NCBI GenBank assembly: GCA_024400505.1
Contig: JAKSMP010000008.1
Location: 1-59,161, forward strand
Reading direction: 5' to 3'
Source of the DNA: Bacteroidales bacterium
GTDB taxonomy: Bacteria > Bacteroidota > Bacteroidia > Bacteroidales > P3
DNA: 59,161 nt
Shown: positions 9,479-18,092 of the stretch, one piece after another
Layout of the letters: each line of letters starts with the position of its first letter
How positions within the stretch are numbered: position 1 is the first letter of the stretch
Translations under genes and position numbers: made by a program
Notes under the pieces: model-generated
What the model saw: only the letters and a program-made list of their open reading frames with translations
Database searches by the model: none
Told to the model about the DNA's origin: nothing

Positions 9479-9777
9479 CATTCGTACTCTGCTAGGCCTT
9501 TCCCCCGCTGCTGCTTATCCTCCAGTAGAACGTTAACTATGCTCCTTTTTGAGTAATAAGTAGGCCTTTCGTTCGGTCGTTGCTTATGATAAATAAACGA
9601 GTCTATAGACTCGTTGCTGTGGGTGTCTATAGACTCGATGCATGATGAGTCTATAGACTTGCTTATTTGGGCGCAATTGACGATATGACTCTAGCGTAAG
9701 CAAGATGTGCAGAAATCCTCAGTTACGGATTCCGCCTAAACAAACTAATGTCGTCTGCTGAGAGTCGTTTCTCTATG
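9479..9777. repeat. Intergenic region with three GTCTATAGAC palindromes
   Basis: This 299-nt gap between convergent genes has no credible gene. It contains a perfect 16-bp palindrome CGAGTCTATAGACTCG at 9598-9613, a second core GTCTATAGAC at 9625-9634 and a third at 9649-9658. Core spacing is 25 then 24 nt. The function is unknown; the copies could be protein-binding sites, hairpin terminators or degenerate extragenic repeats. Confidence 0.7.
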
Positions 9778-10431
9778 TCACTCAACAGGGCAGTAGTGCA
9801 TGGGATGAATATGTTGCGTGGGGATGGTTTTCATGAATTGCATGGGTCCGCGCAGCATCTCTTGCCCCAAACGATGATCAACAGGAATCATGGCGTGGTG
9901 GAGGGTGGAAAAGCTTTCCTTGATTTCTCTGAGTGTGGATAAATAAAGCTTTTCCATCTGATCGGGCGTGATACGCACCAAAGCTGAACTAGGAAGGTCG
10001 TTGTTGGGAAAATACCAGTTGTTGTTGTCTCCCGCATGGTAGAAAGTGGTGCCATCATTCAGCTTTGTAACAGTGCAAACACCAACATCGGTGGAGTGGA
10101 AGCAATGGATTGAAAAGTGTGGTGTATTCACCACGGTTCCGGCTCGCAGTTCTGCTATAGGTAATTCCTTGGGTATGCGACGACGACGGATGGTGTCGTA
10201 GGAGGGTAGCAGATGCCAGTTGGGGTGTTGTGTGCACCATTCCAATATGCTAGGGTTGTAATGGTCCTGATGGAAATGCGAGATGACAAAATACACGGCC
10301 TGCCCTTTGTCTTCTGCGGCATCAAGCATTTGTTGCAGCTCCCCCTCTGGGTCCTTCCAGTAGTCGTATATGATGAGGCATGCCGAGTCTTCTACGGCAA
10401 AGCAGCTGTGATAGATATAGTGTAGGGTCAT
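9778..10431 (-). CDS. UlaG-like MBL-fold metallo-hydrolase
   Basis: A 217-residue metallo-beta-lactamase-fold hydrolase. The metal site SHFHQDH (H52, H54, D56, H57) and the later FYHAGD motif are typical of the UlaG/L-ascorbate-6-phosphate-lactonase-like group. The start is placed at the ATG before TLHYIY because the longer frame overlaps the upstream gene; this leaves a 4-nt gap after its stop codon. It is the last gene of a long minus-strand operon. Many members of this group are uncharacterised, so the substrate is not assigned. Confidence 0.82.
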   Translation of the reverse strand: MTLHYIYHSCFAVEDSACLIIYDYWKDPEGELQQMLDAAEDKGQAVYFVISHFHQDHYNPSILEWCTQHPNWHLLPSYDTIRRRRIPKELPIAELRAGTVVNTPHFSIHCFHSTDVGVCTVTKLNDGTTFYHAGDNNNWYFPNNDLPSSALVRITPDQMEKLYLSTLREIKESFSTLHHAMIPVDHRLGQEMLRGPMQFMKTIPTQHIHPMHYCPVE

Positions 10432-10435
10432 GGCG

Positions 10436-10840
10436 TCAGAATGCCTTGGGGGCAAAGTCTATCATGATAGCTTGCTCGTCAAAGTGTATGTCCTGAAGGT
10501 CAATGTTCTGGAATATCTGGGCGGTGTTTGGGTTTTTGCCTAGAGCAAGCAGCAATTGGCCGTTGTCAAGCATTTCTATCATATCTGCTCCTGGTTGGTT
10601 CTTGGCTTGGTTCAACGCTGCTTTGATCATATACTGCATGGCCGAACCTCCTCCAATGGAAAGATAGATGTTGCTGCCTTGGATGGTTTCAACGTTGATA
10701 TCCAATCCCACAGAGCCCATTAAAGGGACTTTATGGGAGATGCGTAGGGTGTGAGGTCCACCAAAACACATGGGGAGTTCTTTGCCAGATTTCTTGGAGA
10801 TGAGGCCTTGTACTTCGGTGTATGTGAGTCTAAGTTGCAT
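10436..10840 (-). CDS. Conserved-looking hypothetical protein
   Basis: A 134-residue protein that I do not recognise. It has no signal peptide or membrane segment. The sequence starts MQLRLTYTEVQGLISKKSG and contains a glycine-rich stretch YLSIGGGSAMQYM followed by helices, then a LLLALGKNPNTAQIF segment and a beta-rich end. The pattern suggests a small alpha/beta cytoplasmic protein, perhaps lipid- or ligand-binding. It sits 62 nt downstream of rlmH and 4 nt upstream of the UlaG-like hydrolase, with which it is probably translationally coupled. Base composition and codon use look like those of its neighbours. Confidence 0.75.
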   Translation of the reverse strand: MQLRLTYTEVQGLISKKSGKELPMCFGGPHTLRISHKVPLMGSVGLDINVETIQGSNIYLSIGGGSAMQYMIKAALNQAKNQPGADMIEMLDNGQLLLALGKNPNTAQIFQNIDLQDIHFDEQAIMIDFAPKAF

Positions 10841-10902
10841 TTGCTATTTGTATTTGTTTATTATTGTTCGATTAATTAATTGTGGTGGTGTGTATGATGA
10901 GC

Positions 10903-11376
10903 TTACTCATTGTGGTAAGGCTCGTTGTGCAGGATTGTGAAAGCTCGGTAAAGTTGTTCGATGAAGAATAGTCGCACCATCTGGTGGTTGAATGTCATTT
11001 GCGAAAGTGAGATTTTGTCGTGAGCGGCAGCATAGACGCTAGGGGCGAACCCGAATGCCCCGCCTACAACAAACACAAGGTTTCTTACCCCAGCGTTCAT
11101 TTGCTTTTGCAGATATTGCGAGAATCCTACCGAGGTGTGTTCTTTGCCGTGCTCGTCCAGCAACACTATACGGTCAGCTCCTTGGAGCTTTTTGAGCAGC
11201 AGTAAAGCCTCTCTTTCCTTAATCTCGTTGGGTGAGGCTCCTTTTTGATCCTTCAGGGCAGGTATCACATCTACTTCAAAGTTCACATAGTGTTTCAACC
11301 TCTTGCAATATTCTTCCATACCTTGCTGGATGTAAGATATATCGGTTTTGGAGATAACAAGTAGTTTGATGTTCAT
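10903..11376 (-). CDS. rlmH: 23S rRNA (pseudouridine1915-N3)-methyltransferase
   Basis: SPOUT-class methyltransferase that modifies pseudouridine 1915 in helix 69 of 23S rRNA on assembled 70S ribosomes. The 157-residue protein has the family length. The trefoil-knot SAM site is seen as LVFVVGGAFGF, and the C-terminus ends in EPYHNE as is usual for RlmH. The start is taken at MNIKLLVISKTD, because the ATG overlaps the upstream methyltransferase stop by 4 nt (ATGA), a coupling arrangement. The longer frame would overlap that gene further. Confidence 0.94.
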   Translation of the reverse strand: MNIKLLVISKTDISYIQQGMEEYCKRLKHYVNFEVDVIPALKDQKGASPNEIKEREALLLLKKLQGADRIVLLDEHGKEHTSVGFSQYLQKQMNAGVRNLVFVVGGAFGFAPSVYAAAHDKISLSQMTFNHQMVRLFFIEQLYRAFTILHNEPYHNE

Positions 11377-12311
11377 CGTTTGATGTTTAGGGTGATAAAT
11401 GGTGCTAGGCAACGGAAAATGTTGCTGATGAGCAATACGTTGAGCAGTCTTGACGAAATGCCTTTGGACCCATTTCGGTGAGTGTTATAGAATCCATTGT
11501 CCACGGTTACCCTCCATTGGTATGGGGCAACTAGGCGCTGATATTCCTCAATGGGCAATATTCGTTCGGTCCAACTGCTTGTGGCAGGGTCGCAGGTGTT
11601 GTAGGGGTCGTTTATCTGAAAGGGCTGGTTATGCTCAACAGCCAGCAGGGTGTCGTCATAATTGAGCCCTCGTGTGTTGTCTGCCCAATAGTCAAGCTGT
11701 TCGTTGCTCATTTGGCGGAAGCTGTGTTGGATGTGGTGGCGGCGCTGTTCGCGAAATCCTTGTGGACCCTGCTCGTCGGCAATCATTACATTTCTAAGTC
11801 TATTCACAACCCTAGGGTTGAATGGAGTAGAGCCGGTGGTGAACAGCATGTGCATATCTGGATTGATGTTATGCAGTAGGGCAAAGAAATCCTCAAGTCG
11901 GTAAATGTGCTCAATCACATCCATCCCCATCAAGGCATTGGGGCGGATGCCCTGCTCTGTGCAGTATTGTAGCAGCGCTTCGGCATCGCCATGGATGATT
12001 GCATCTGGTCCGTAGCCTAGGTGCTCGGCAATGGCATGGACGGTTTTCACTGCTTGGGAGTTGTAATCGACGTAGATTACTTTGCCAACACCCATTTGCT
12101 TGAGGGTGAAAGATAGAAAACCATGCCCTCCGCCGTAGTCCACAATAGTCAGTTCCTGTGGGGTTTGGGTTTCTTGTTGCAGCACACGATGGATGCTCTT
12201 GCGATAGATGTGTGTGTAGTAGTCGAGGTTGGGCAGCATACGCAGAATATAGCGTCGGCTATACTCGCTTATGGGGAGAGCATTGTAGTCGATGTTTTTA
12301 ATATCTTTCAT
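11373..12311 (-). CDS. Class I SAM-dependent methyltransferase
   Basis: A 312-residue cytoplasmic methyltransferase with a Rossmann-type SAM fold: motif I IVDYGGGHGFLSF near residues 56-68, the acidic end of beta-2 VIYVDYNSQAV, and motif IV-like NALMGMDVIEH followed by a DFFALL helix. The substrate is unknown. Its start codon overlaps the FemAB-like gene stop by 1 nt (TAATG) and its stop overlaps rlmH by 4 nt, so it is embedded in a tightly coupled operon. It could modify a lipid, a glycan or a small metabolite. Confidence 0.82.
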   Translation of the reverse strand: MKDIKNIDYNALPISEYSRRYILRMLPNLDYYTHIYRKSIHRVLQQETQTPQELTIVDYGGGHGFLSFTLKQMGVGKVIYVDYNSQAVKTVHAIAEHLGYGPDAIIHGDAEALLQYCTEQGIRPNALMGMDVIEHIYRLEDFFALLHNINPDMHMLFTTGSTPFNPRVVNRLRNVMIADEQGPQGFREQRRHHIQHSFRQMSNEQLDYWADNTRGLNYDDTLLAVEHNQPFQINDPYNTCDPATSSWTERILPIEEYQRLVAPYQWRVTVDNGFYNTHRNGSKGISSRLLNVLLISNIFRCLAPFITLNIKR

Positions 12312-13231
12312 TATTCAATGTGTAACAATTGTCGGACAAAAGGGATGGGACTTTTGAACATTTGATAGTATGTGGTTGGGGTAGCACCATATAGTTGGTA
12401 GGATTGTGCTATGCTTGGCACCATGCTCCCCTCAAAGTCAAAGCTCTTGCACCTTCCGCTTAGTTGTTGGATGATGTGCCAGAAGAGTAGGGGTGAAGCT
12501 CCGTTGTGGTGGCCTTCGGGGTTGAGGGCGGAGAGTAGTGCATAAGCGCAACGGCTGTCGAATGCCACAAACCGTGCCGCATGAATCTTTTCTGCAGTGT
12601 CACTCACAGCCAAAAGTATGCCTTGCTTTCGCTCCAGCGAGCAGGTGATAACTCTCTCCATAAAGTCAGTAGTGAGCAAATCTTGCTCTCCGCGCGATTG
12701 CCAGTACTGCTGATGCATGATGGCAAATTCATGTGGGGTGATGTCGCAGGGGTGAAGCTCTTTTTCTGCTTGTCGTATTTTGCGTTGTCGGCTGCTTTTG
12801 GCAAATCGATTGAATACCTCTTGTGGCTGCGATATGTCATCGATGCGATAGGTAACGCGCTCTGAGGGGTGAAACCTTTTCCAGCAAAGTGACAAAGGAG
12901 TGGAAGGTGCAAAATTCTGATTGAATAGAGCTAGGTGGAGCGATTGTATTTGCTTTGCTATTTGGGTGGAGTTTACCTCAATGTCGGCACCATCCTTAAA
13001 CCAAGGCCCGTTATACTGTGTGAGTTGTGGCTGCAAAACATATCTTAGTCCAAATTTTCTGCCAATCAAATAAGGCATGGCGGACTCAATTTGCCCATCA
13101 TGCTGTGCAACCAGGGCCACGTCCCATTGTTTGCCGTGGCACACCGTTTCCATCCACCAATATTGCAGAAACAGAGGGATGTTGTCTCCCTCTGTTTCGC
13201 ATAGTGCCTTATATCGGTCTTTGTTGGTCAA
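12311..13231 (-). CDS. GNAT/FemAB-like acyltransferase
   Basis: A 306-residue protein resembling the FemAB-like branch of the GNAT superfamily: an N-terminal half with FLQYWWMETVCHGKQWDVALV and a C-terminal acetyltransferase-like core with HAARFVAFDSRCAYALLSALNPE and SPLLFWHIIQQLSGR. Such proteins transfer aminoacyl or acyl groups to cell-envelope precursors; here that is inference. It starts 7 nt after the OmpA-family gene and overlaps the methyltransferase gene by 1 nt. Confidence 0.72.
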   Translation of the reverse strand: MTNKDRYKALCETEGDNIPLFLQYWWMETVCHGKQWDVALVAQHDGQIESAMPYLIGRKFGLRYVLQPQLTQYNGPWFKDGADIEVNSTQIAKQIQSLHLALFNQNFAPSTPLSLCWKRFHPSERVTYRIDDISQPQEVFNRFAKSSRQRKIRQAEKELHPCDITPHEFAIMHQQYWQSRGEQDLLTTDFMERVITCSLERKQGILLAVSDTAEKIHAARFVAFDSRCAYALLSALNPEGHHNGASPLLFWHIIQQLSGRCKSFDFEGSMVPSIAQSYQLYGATPTTYYQMFKSPIPFVRQLLHIE

Positions 13232-13238
13232 ATAAAGG

Positions 13239-14315
13239 CTATTGAATTTTTACTGATACACGATTGTTTGCTGTGCGACCAGCCAGGGTGTTGTTGTCGC
13301 CCACTGGGTCGTCCTCGCCACGGGCAATCACTTCGATGCGATTCTCGGCAATGCCACGCTTCATGAGCGCTTTCTTGATCTCTACAGCACGCTGGCGCGA
13401 AAGCCCCATATTGTAGGTCTCGGTACCTACGTTGTCGGAGTAGCCTGTGAGCAGCACCTCAAGGCCTTTTTCTTGTTTGAGATAATTGGCCAAGTCGTCA
13501 AGCTCTGCATTGTAAGAGGGCTGGATGGTGGCATCATTGGCAAAGAATTTGATTTCGGCAAAGGTGCGAGCGTTCTTGGCAGGGCTCTCCAGCAGATCCA
13601 CCTTCTTGGAGCTGAAGTCGCAGATAAGGCCTACGCGGATGAGGTCGTCTTCGGGTTGAGGCTCGGTGTAGTAAGACTCGTCTTTCCAATAACGCCAGTC
13701 GATTTCAGCCACCTTGTATGCCACTTTGTTTTTCATCTCTTTGTCGATGAGTATGTCGCGGAAATAGTCCAACGAGATGACTGCTTCCATTTGTGCTTTT
13801 GCAATCAATTCATCTCGGGTGTCTTGATCCTTGATGTTTGGGTTGACTGCGTAGATTGCATAAATGTGCATGGGAATGCGGCCGGCACTGGTGAGGTAGT
13901 CCATCACAGGGTCGAATGTCTCCCAGTTGCGCTTGTCGTCCTTCTCCCATTTGATTTTACGGAACTTATTATAGTCGAAGTTGATAAAATAAGATTTCTT
14001 GCCATCAAAAGTGGTGAATTTCCATACTGTGTCGTAGGCTGTTTCGCGCACCTTGTGTTTGCCGTTGGGGTCGATAATGGGCTCAGTCTTTTTTCCCTTC
14101 TTGGCATCTCCAGGAAGGAAAGACTGCTCGTAAAGGCCGCCGGGGGTGGGATGCCAGCTGGTGTCGGCCTTGTTGCCTAGCCATATACGCTTGTTGTTGC
14201 CCTCTTTGGCAATTTCGGTTGTGGGTTTCTTTTTGCGATACTGAGCTTGAACATTGGCAGCGGGCAGCAGAAGCAGCACGGCCAGCAATAAGAATAATAT
14301 GCGATTTTTCATCAT
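13239..14315 (-). CDS. OmpA-family envelope protein with unassigned N-domain
   Basis: An exported protein of about 358 residues. The ATG pair before KNRILFLLLAVLLLL gives a clean signal peptide, so the 26 upstream codons in frame are left out. Mature residues 30-230 form a domain I do not recognise, rich in Trp, Lys and Asp (for example RIWLGNKADTSWHPTPGG). The C-terminal 110 residues are an OmpA-like peptidoglycan-binding domain with LTGYSDNVGTETYNMGLSRQ and ending NRVSVKIQ. It lies 43 nt downstream of the ftsE-like gene and 7 nt upstream of the FemAB-like gene. It probably anchors an outer-membrane or periplasmic assembly to peptidoglycan. Confidence 0.85.
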   Translation of the reverse strand: MMKNRILFLLLAVLLLLPAANVQAQYRKKKPTTEIAKEGNNKRIWLGNKADTSWHPTPGGLYEQSFLPGDAKKGKKTEPIIDPNGKHKVRETAYDTVWKFTTFDGKKSYFINFDYNKFRKIKWEKDDKRNWETFDPVMDYLTSAGRIPMHIYAIYAVNPNIKDQDTRDELIAKAQMEAVISLDYFRDILIDKEMKNKVAYKVAEIDWRYWKDESYYTEPQPEDDLIRVGLICDFSSKKVDLLESPAKNARTFAEIKFFANDATIQPSYNAELDDLANYLKQEKGLEVLLTGYSDNVGTETYNMGLSRQRAVEIKKALMKRGIAENRIEVIARGEDDPVGDNNTLAGRTANNRVSVKIQ

Positions 14316-14358
14316 TATAATAATTCTATTATTAAGGTATAACGAAGATATTGATAAA

Positions 14359-15033
14359 TTATTGTTGTGGGTCGCGAATAGTTCCGTTTTCACACACGAG
14401 TAACCGTGATTGGAACTTGTCTATCATCATAAAGTCGTGGGTGGAGATAAGCATGGTTGTGCCTGTCTGTTGGTTGATGTTGACCAATAGTTCCATGATA
14501 TCAGAAGATGTGGCGGGATCGAGATTGCCAGTGGGCTCGTCGGCAAGGATGAGGGTGGGGTTGTTGATTAGTGCGCGGGCAATGCCTACTCGCTGCTGTT
14601 CGCCTTCGGAAAGGCGGTAGATGGATGATTCTGATTTGTCGGCAATGCCAACTGCTTGAAGGGTCTTCTCGATCTGAGGCTTGATGTCGGCATTCTTCCA
14701 CCCTGTGGCTTTGAGTACAAATGCCAAATTCTCATATACGTTGCGGTCTTTGAGCAAGCGGAAATTCTGGAAAACGATGCCTATTTTGCGACGCAGCAGT
14801 GGGATTTGGCGGCGCTTGAGGTGGGCCAGGTCGTAGCTGCAAACAGTTATTTCACCCTTATCGATTGGTCTGTCGGCATAAAGGGTGCGAAGAAATGAAG
14901 TCTTGCCTGCGCCACTTTTGCCAATAAGATAAACGAATTCTCCGGCATTAATCTGCAAGTTCAAGTCGGATAGCAATGTGCCCTCTTCGTGGCTGATAGC
15001 TACATCTTTAAGCGATATGATAGGGGTCTCCAT
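14359..15033 (-). CDS. ftsE: FtsE-type ABC transporter ATPase
   Basis: A 224-residue ABC ATPase of the FtsE/LolD-like group. Walker A is GKSGAGKTS (about 38-46), the Q-loop is FQNFRLLKDRNVYENLAF as in FtsE, the signature is LSEGEQQRV (Glu where LSGGQ has the second Gly) and Walker B is LILADEPTGNLD. FtsE partners with FtsX to activate cell-wall hydrolases at division. No ftsX is adjacent; in Bacteroidota the two are often apart. The OmpA-family gene follows after 43 nt, suggesting an envelope role. An alternative is a LolD or MacB-type exporter ATPase. Confidence 0.8.
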   Translation of the reverse strand: METPIISLKDVAISHEEGTLLSDLNLQINAGEFVYLIGKSGAGKTSFLRTLYADRPIDKGEITVCSYDLAHLKRRQIPLLRRKIGIVFQNFRLLKDRNVYENLAFVLKATGWKNADIKPQIEKTLQAVGIADKSESSIYRLSEGEQQRVGIARALINNPTLILADEPTGNLDPATSSDIMELLVNINQQTGTTMLISTHDFMMIDKFQSRLLVCENGTIRDPQQ

Positions 15034-15050
15034 AAATACTATATTTCTTG

Positions 15051-15058
15051 CAAAAATA
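15051..15058 (-). promoter_or_regulatory. Promoter -7 element for ftsE operon
   Basis: On the minus strand this reads TATTTTTGC, 17 nt upstream of the ATG at 15033. It lies in the 55-nt gap between trkH and ftsE, so the ftsE operon may have its own promoter. Confidence 0.5.
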
Positions 15059-15088
15059 CTATTTTTTTTTCATTTATTCATATTTGCT

Positions 15089-16498
15089 TTATCTTCTGCG
15101 CCAGAATGCTCGGGTGAAAAGCACAATCACGGTAAGGCATTCCAGTCGGCCCATCACCATCAGGAATGAACAGATAAATTTGGCCAAAGGAGTAAATGCG
15201 CTGTAGCAACCGAAACCACCACTGAGGCCCAACCCTGGGCCATATCCTGTGACGCAGGCAATGGCCGCCCCAATGGACTCGGTGGCACTAATACCGCTGA
15301 GCATCAACATCATGATGCCGCAGAATATTACAGCAACATAGATAAGGAAAATCACCATCACATTGGTGATGATATGGGATGATACAGGACGCTTGTTCAG
15401 TCTTACTTGGTTTACAGAGCGTGGGTGTAATCTGTTGCGCAAAATCATTCTCACATTTCGTACGAGGATAAGTACGCGCATGGTTTTGATGCCGCCCGAT
15501 GTTGAGCCTGCCATGCTACCGCACAAGGAGAGCATGACAAAAAGGAAAGTGATGGGCACCCACCATTGCGAAGTGTCGGCCGTAAGCGATCCAGTGGTGG
15601 TGATAACGCTGATGGTTTGGAATGTGCCTTCTCGCAACGCATCTGCCCAGCTGTAGTTCATGTTGAAGCGCAATGCTATCACCACAAAGATAATGGATGC
15701 TACCAGCATGATGATGAAGCAACGTATTTGGTCGAACTTGTTGTGCAAGCGCTCCCAATGGAGGGAAAAGAAATCATACATCAACGAGAAGTTGATGCCG
15801 CTCAGCAGCATGGCTGCGGATATGATATATTGCTGAGTGTGTGTTGTGTGCTGAAGACTGTTGTTGTAGATAGAGAAACCTCCGGATGAAATATTGGTGA
15901 ATGTGGTGTTGACCGCATCCCAAACATGCATGCCGCTTTTCCATAGGAACAGGATGAATGCCATGGTGAGCATTACATATACTCCTAGTGTGCGTCTGAT
16001 GGTTGCAGCCATAGATTTTGTCTGTTCGTTGGAATTGTCGGCACCCGATGCTTCGGCGGTATAAAGGGTGTATCGGTTGATGCCCATAGAGGGTACTAGT
16101 GCCAATACCATCAACACGATGCCAAAACCGCCAAACCATTGTGTCATGCTGCGCCAGAGCAATACTGATGCGGGTATCCACTCTACGGCAGAGAAGATGG
16201 TTGCTCCTGTTGATGTGATGCCAGAGGTGGATTCAAACAAGGCGTCGCTGAACTTAAGCGTCACTCCCGTTGTGAGGAAAGGCAAAGTGCCAAAAACAGA
16301 TAGAACTACCCACATCAATACCACGAGCAAATAGGACAGATGTCTGTCGGCCAATCGCTTGTGGTGTGAGAAACTGACGGCAAGCATCAGCCCTACGAAG
16401 AACGTGAATAGCCCAGATACTGTGATGGCCTGCCATGTGCCGTCGTCGAAGTGCAAAGCAGGTATCAGGCAAGTGAGCATCAAAGCTCCTTCCACCAC
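15089..16498 (-). CDS. trkH: TrkH-family potassium transporter subunit (first paralogue, unusual start)
   Basis: Inner-membrane potassium uptake channel of the Trk/Ktr family. There are about 10-12 hydrophobic segments and four selectivity-filter repeats with TSGITSTGAT, TNISSGGFS, ITTTGSL and CVTGYGPGL; SMAGSTSGGIKTMRV is the usual TrkH loop. The listed start is the GTG at 16498, but the frame stays open upstream and encodes a natural first-helix start (KYILKILGIVLVVEG) with no ATG, GTG or TTG ahead of it. The real start may be the ATT at 16534 or the ATA at 16561. It lies downstream of a second trkH and trkA in one operon. Confidence 0.9.
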   Translation of the reverse strand: MVEGALMLTCLIPALHFDDGTWQAITVSGLFTFFVGLMLAVSFSHHKRLADRHLSYLLVVLMWVVLSVFGTLPFLTTGVTLKFSDALFESTSGITSTGATIFSAVEWIPASVLLWRSMTQWFGGFGIVLMVLALVPSMGINRYTLYTAEASGADNSNEQTKSMAATIRRTLGVYVMLTMAFILFLWKSGMHVWDAVNTTFTNISSGGFSIYNNSLQHTTHTQQYIISAAMLLSGINFSLMYDFFSLHWERLHNKFDQIRCFIIMLVASIIFVVIALRFNMNYSWADALREGTFQTISVITTTGSLTADTSQWWVPITFLFVMLSLCGSMAGSTSGGIKTMRVLILVRNVRMILRNRLHPRSVNQVRLNKRPVSSHIITNVMVIFLIYVAVIFCGIMMLMLSGISATESIGAAIACVTGYGPGLGLSGGFGCYSAFTPLAKFICSFLMVMGRLECLTVIVLFTRAFWRRR

Positions 16499-16565
16499 CA
16501 GGACAATGCCTAGAATCTTGAGTATGTATTTAATGTCTTCGATATCAAATTCCTTTCTTATTGTG

Positions 16566-18080
16566 TTATCTGCGTCGCCAGTAGGCTGGAGAGAAGATAG
16601 CTATAAGTACAAACAGTTCCAGCCTTCCTGCCAGCATCAGCACGGTGATAGTCCATTTGGCCAAATCTGGCAGCATAGCATATTCCAAATCACCACCAAG
16701 GTTGTTGATAAGTGGCGAAGGACCCAAGTTGCTAATATTGGCAGCCGCCATGCATATTGCATCGGGAATGGAAGATCCGCAGAGCGTGAGCACAAATGCC
16801 CCTATGACGATAAAGCTGAGATAGAGAAACACGTAAGCAAAAATCTTGTTGATGTATTCTTTCTCCACCACTTTCTTGTTCATTTTGATGCATATCACAG
16901 CGTTGGGGTGCAGCATTCGTGTGACGTAGTTGCCTATGTATTTCGTCACAGTCATCACTCGCCATATTTTGATACCGCCTCCAGTGGATCCAGCCGAAGC
17001 ACCAATGATGATGAGCATGAACGTGAATACGCTCACAAGAAACGACCAATGCCCTAGTTTGGGCAAATAGAATCCGCACGACGACATGGTAGATGCGATG
17101 TGGAAAAGGCTGTAGCGTATCGACTCTGAAGGCTTGTTTCCTACCGAAATGAATGCAATCGAGCATACCGCCACCGAGAGGAACATAAGGCCTAGGTAGG
17201 TGCGCAATTCTTGGTCGCGTGCCATTTGCCTCCATCGTCCGGTGATGAGCAGGTAGAGCTCAGCCAAGCTGATGCCGCTCAATATCATAAAGATGGTAAT
17301 CACCATCAACGATCCGTTGCTCAGCATGGATAGTCCGTCGTGGTAGGGAAGGAATCCGCCGGTGGATACCGTGCTGAAAGCAATGCAGATGGAGTCAACA
17401 ATAGGGACACCGGTGACGAGCAGCAGCACCATCATCAGCAAGGTGATAATGGTGTAAATCCGCCAAAGACGCGACACGCTTTTGGATAGGTGTGGATGGA
17501 GCCTTCGTTGCTGTGTGCCGCTAAATTCGGCATCAAACAGCTGTCGGCTGGTGAGCCCTAGGTTGCTGAAGATGGCCACCACAAAAAGCAACAATCCAAT
17601 GCCTCCAATCCATTGAGTGAAGGAACGATATACGAGTAGGCTAGGGGGTAACTCTTCGGGATAAGGTACGACCGAAGAACCCGTGGTGGTGAATCCGCTG
17701 AAACTCTCAAATGCGGCATCGGTGAAAGATGCCATGTCGCCCAAGAATAGATAGGGCAGGGTTCCGCATATTGGCACCACTATCCAAATGATAGCCGTAA
17801 TCCAATAGCTTTCCATCTCCTTGAGCTCGTAGTCGGGATTGCGCCCCAGGATGTTGCGCAACAGCATGCCTGCCATGAGGATAAGCAGAGCCGAAGCGAT
17901 GATGGCAAATTGTGCCCCGTCGTGGCTGTGGAGGGATACGGCTAGAGGCAACACCATGCTTATCGACATCCATGTGAGCAGGATGCCGGTGATGTGCACG
18001 ATGAGCTTGAAGTTGAATTTCCTTATTCCCAGTCGCTCTACGGGCAGTTCTTTGATTCTATTTATCTTGTGCTGGCTCAA
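16566..18080 (-). CDS. trkH: TrkH-family potassium transporter subunit (second paralogue)
   Basis: A 504-residue membrane protein of the Trk/Ktr potassium channel family with four pore repeats (SFSGFTTTGSS, FSTVSTGGFLP, ASTMSSCGFYLP, ANISNLGPSP) and the loop GASAGSTGGGIKIWRV. The only plausible start is a TTG at 18080, 12 nt after the trkA stop codon; that stop is in the same frame, so no upstream ATG is possible. This suggests translation coupled to trkA. It differs clearly from the downstream paralogue in its pore sequences, so ion affinity or regulation may differ. Confidence 0.92.
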   Translation of the reverse strand: MSQHKINRIKELPVERLGIRKFNFKLIVHITGILLTWMSISMVLPLAVSLHSHDGAQFAIIASALLILMAGMLLRNILGRNPDYELKEMESYWITAIIWIVVPICGTLPYLFLGDMASFTDAAFESFSGFTTTGSSVVPYPEELPPSLLVYRSFTQWIGGIGLLLFVVAIFSNLGLTSRQLFDAEFSGTQQRRLHPHLSKSVSRLWRIYTIITLLMMVLLLVTGVPIVDSICIAFSTVSTGGFLPYHDGLSMLSNGSLMVITIFMILSGISLAELYLLITGRWRQMARDQELRTYLGLMFLSVAVCSIAFISVGNKPSESIRYSLFHIASTMSSCGFYLPKLGHWSFLVSVFTFMLIIIGASAGSTGGGIKIWRVMTVTKYIGNYVTRMLHPNAVICIKMNKKVVEKEYINKIFAYVFLYLSFIVIGAFVLTLCGSSIPDAICMAAANISNLGPSPLINNLGGDLEYAMLPDLAKWTITVLMLAGRLELFVLIAIFSPAYWRRR

Positions 18081-18092
18081 GGACGTGTTCTG

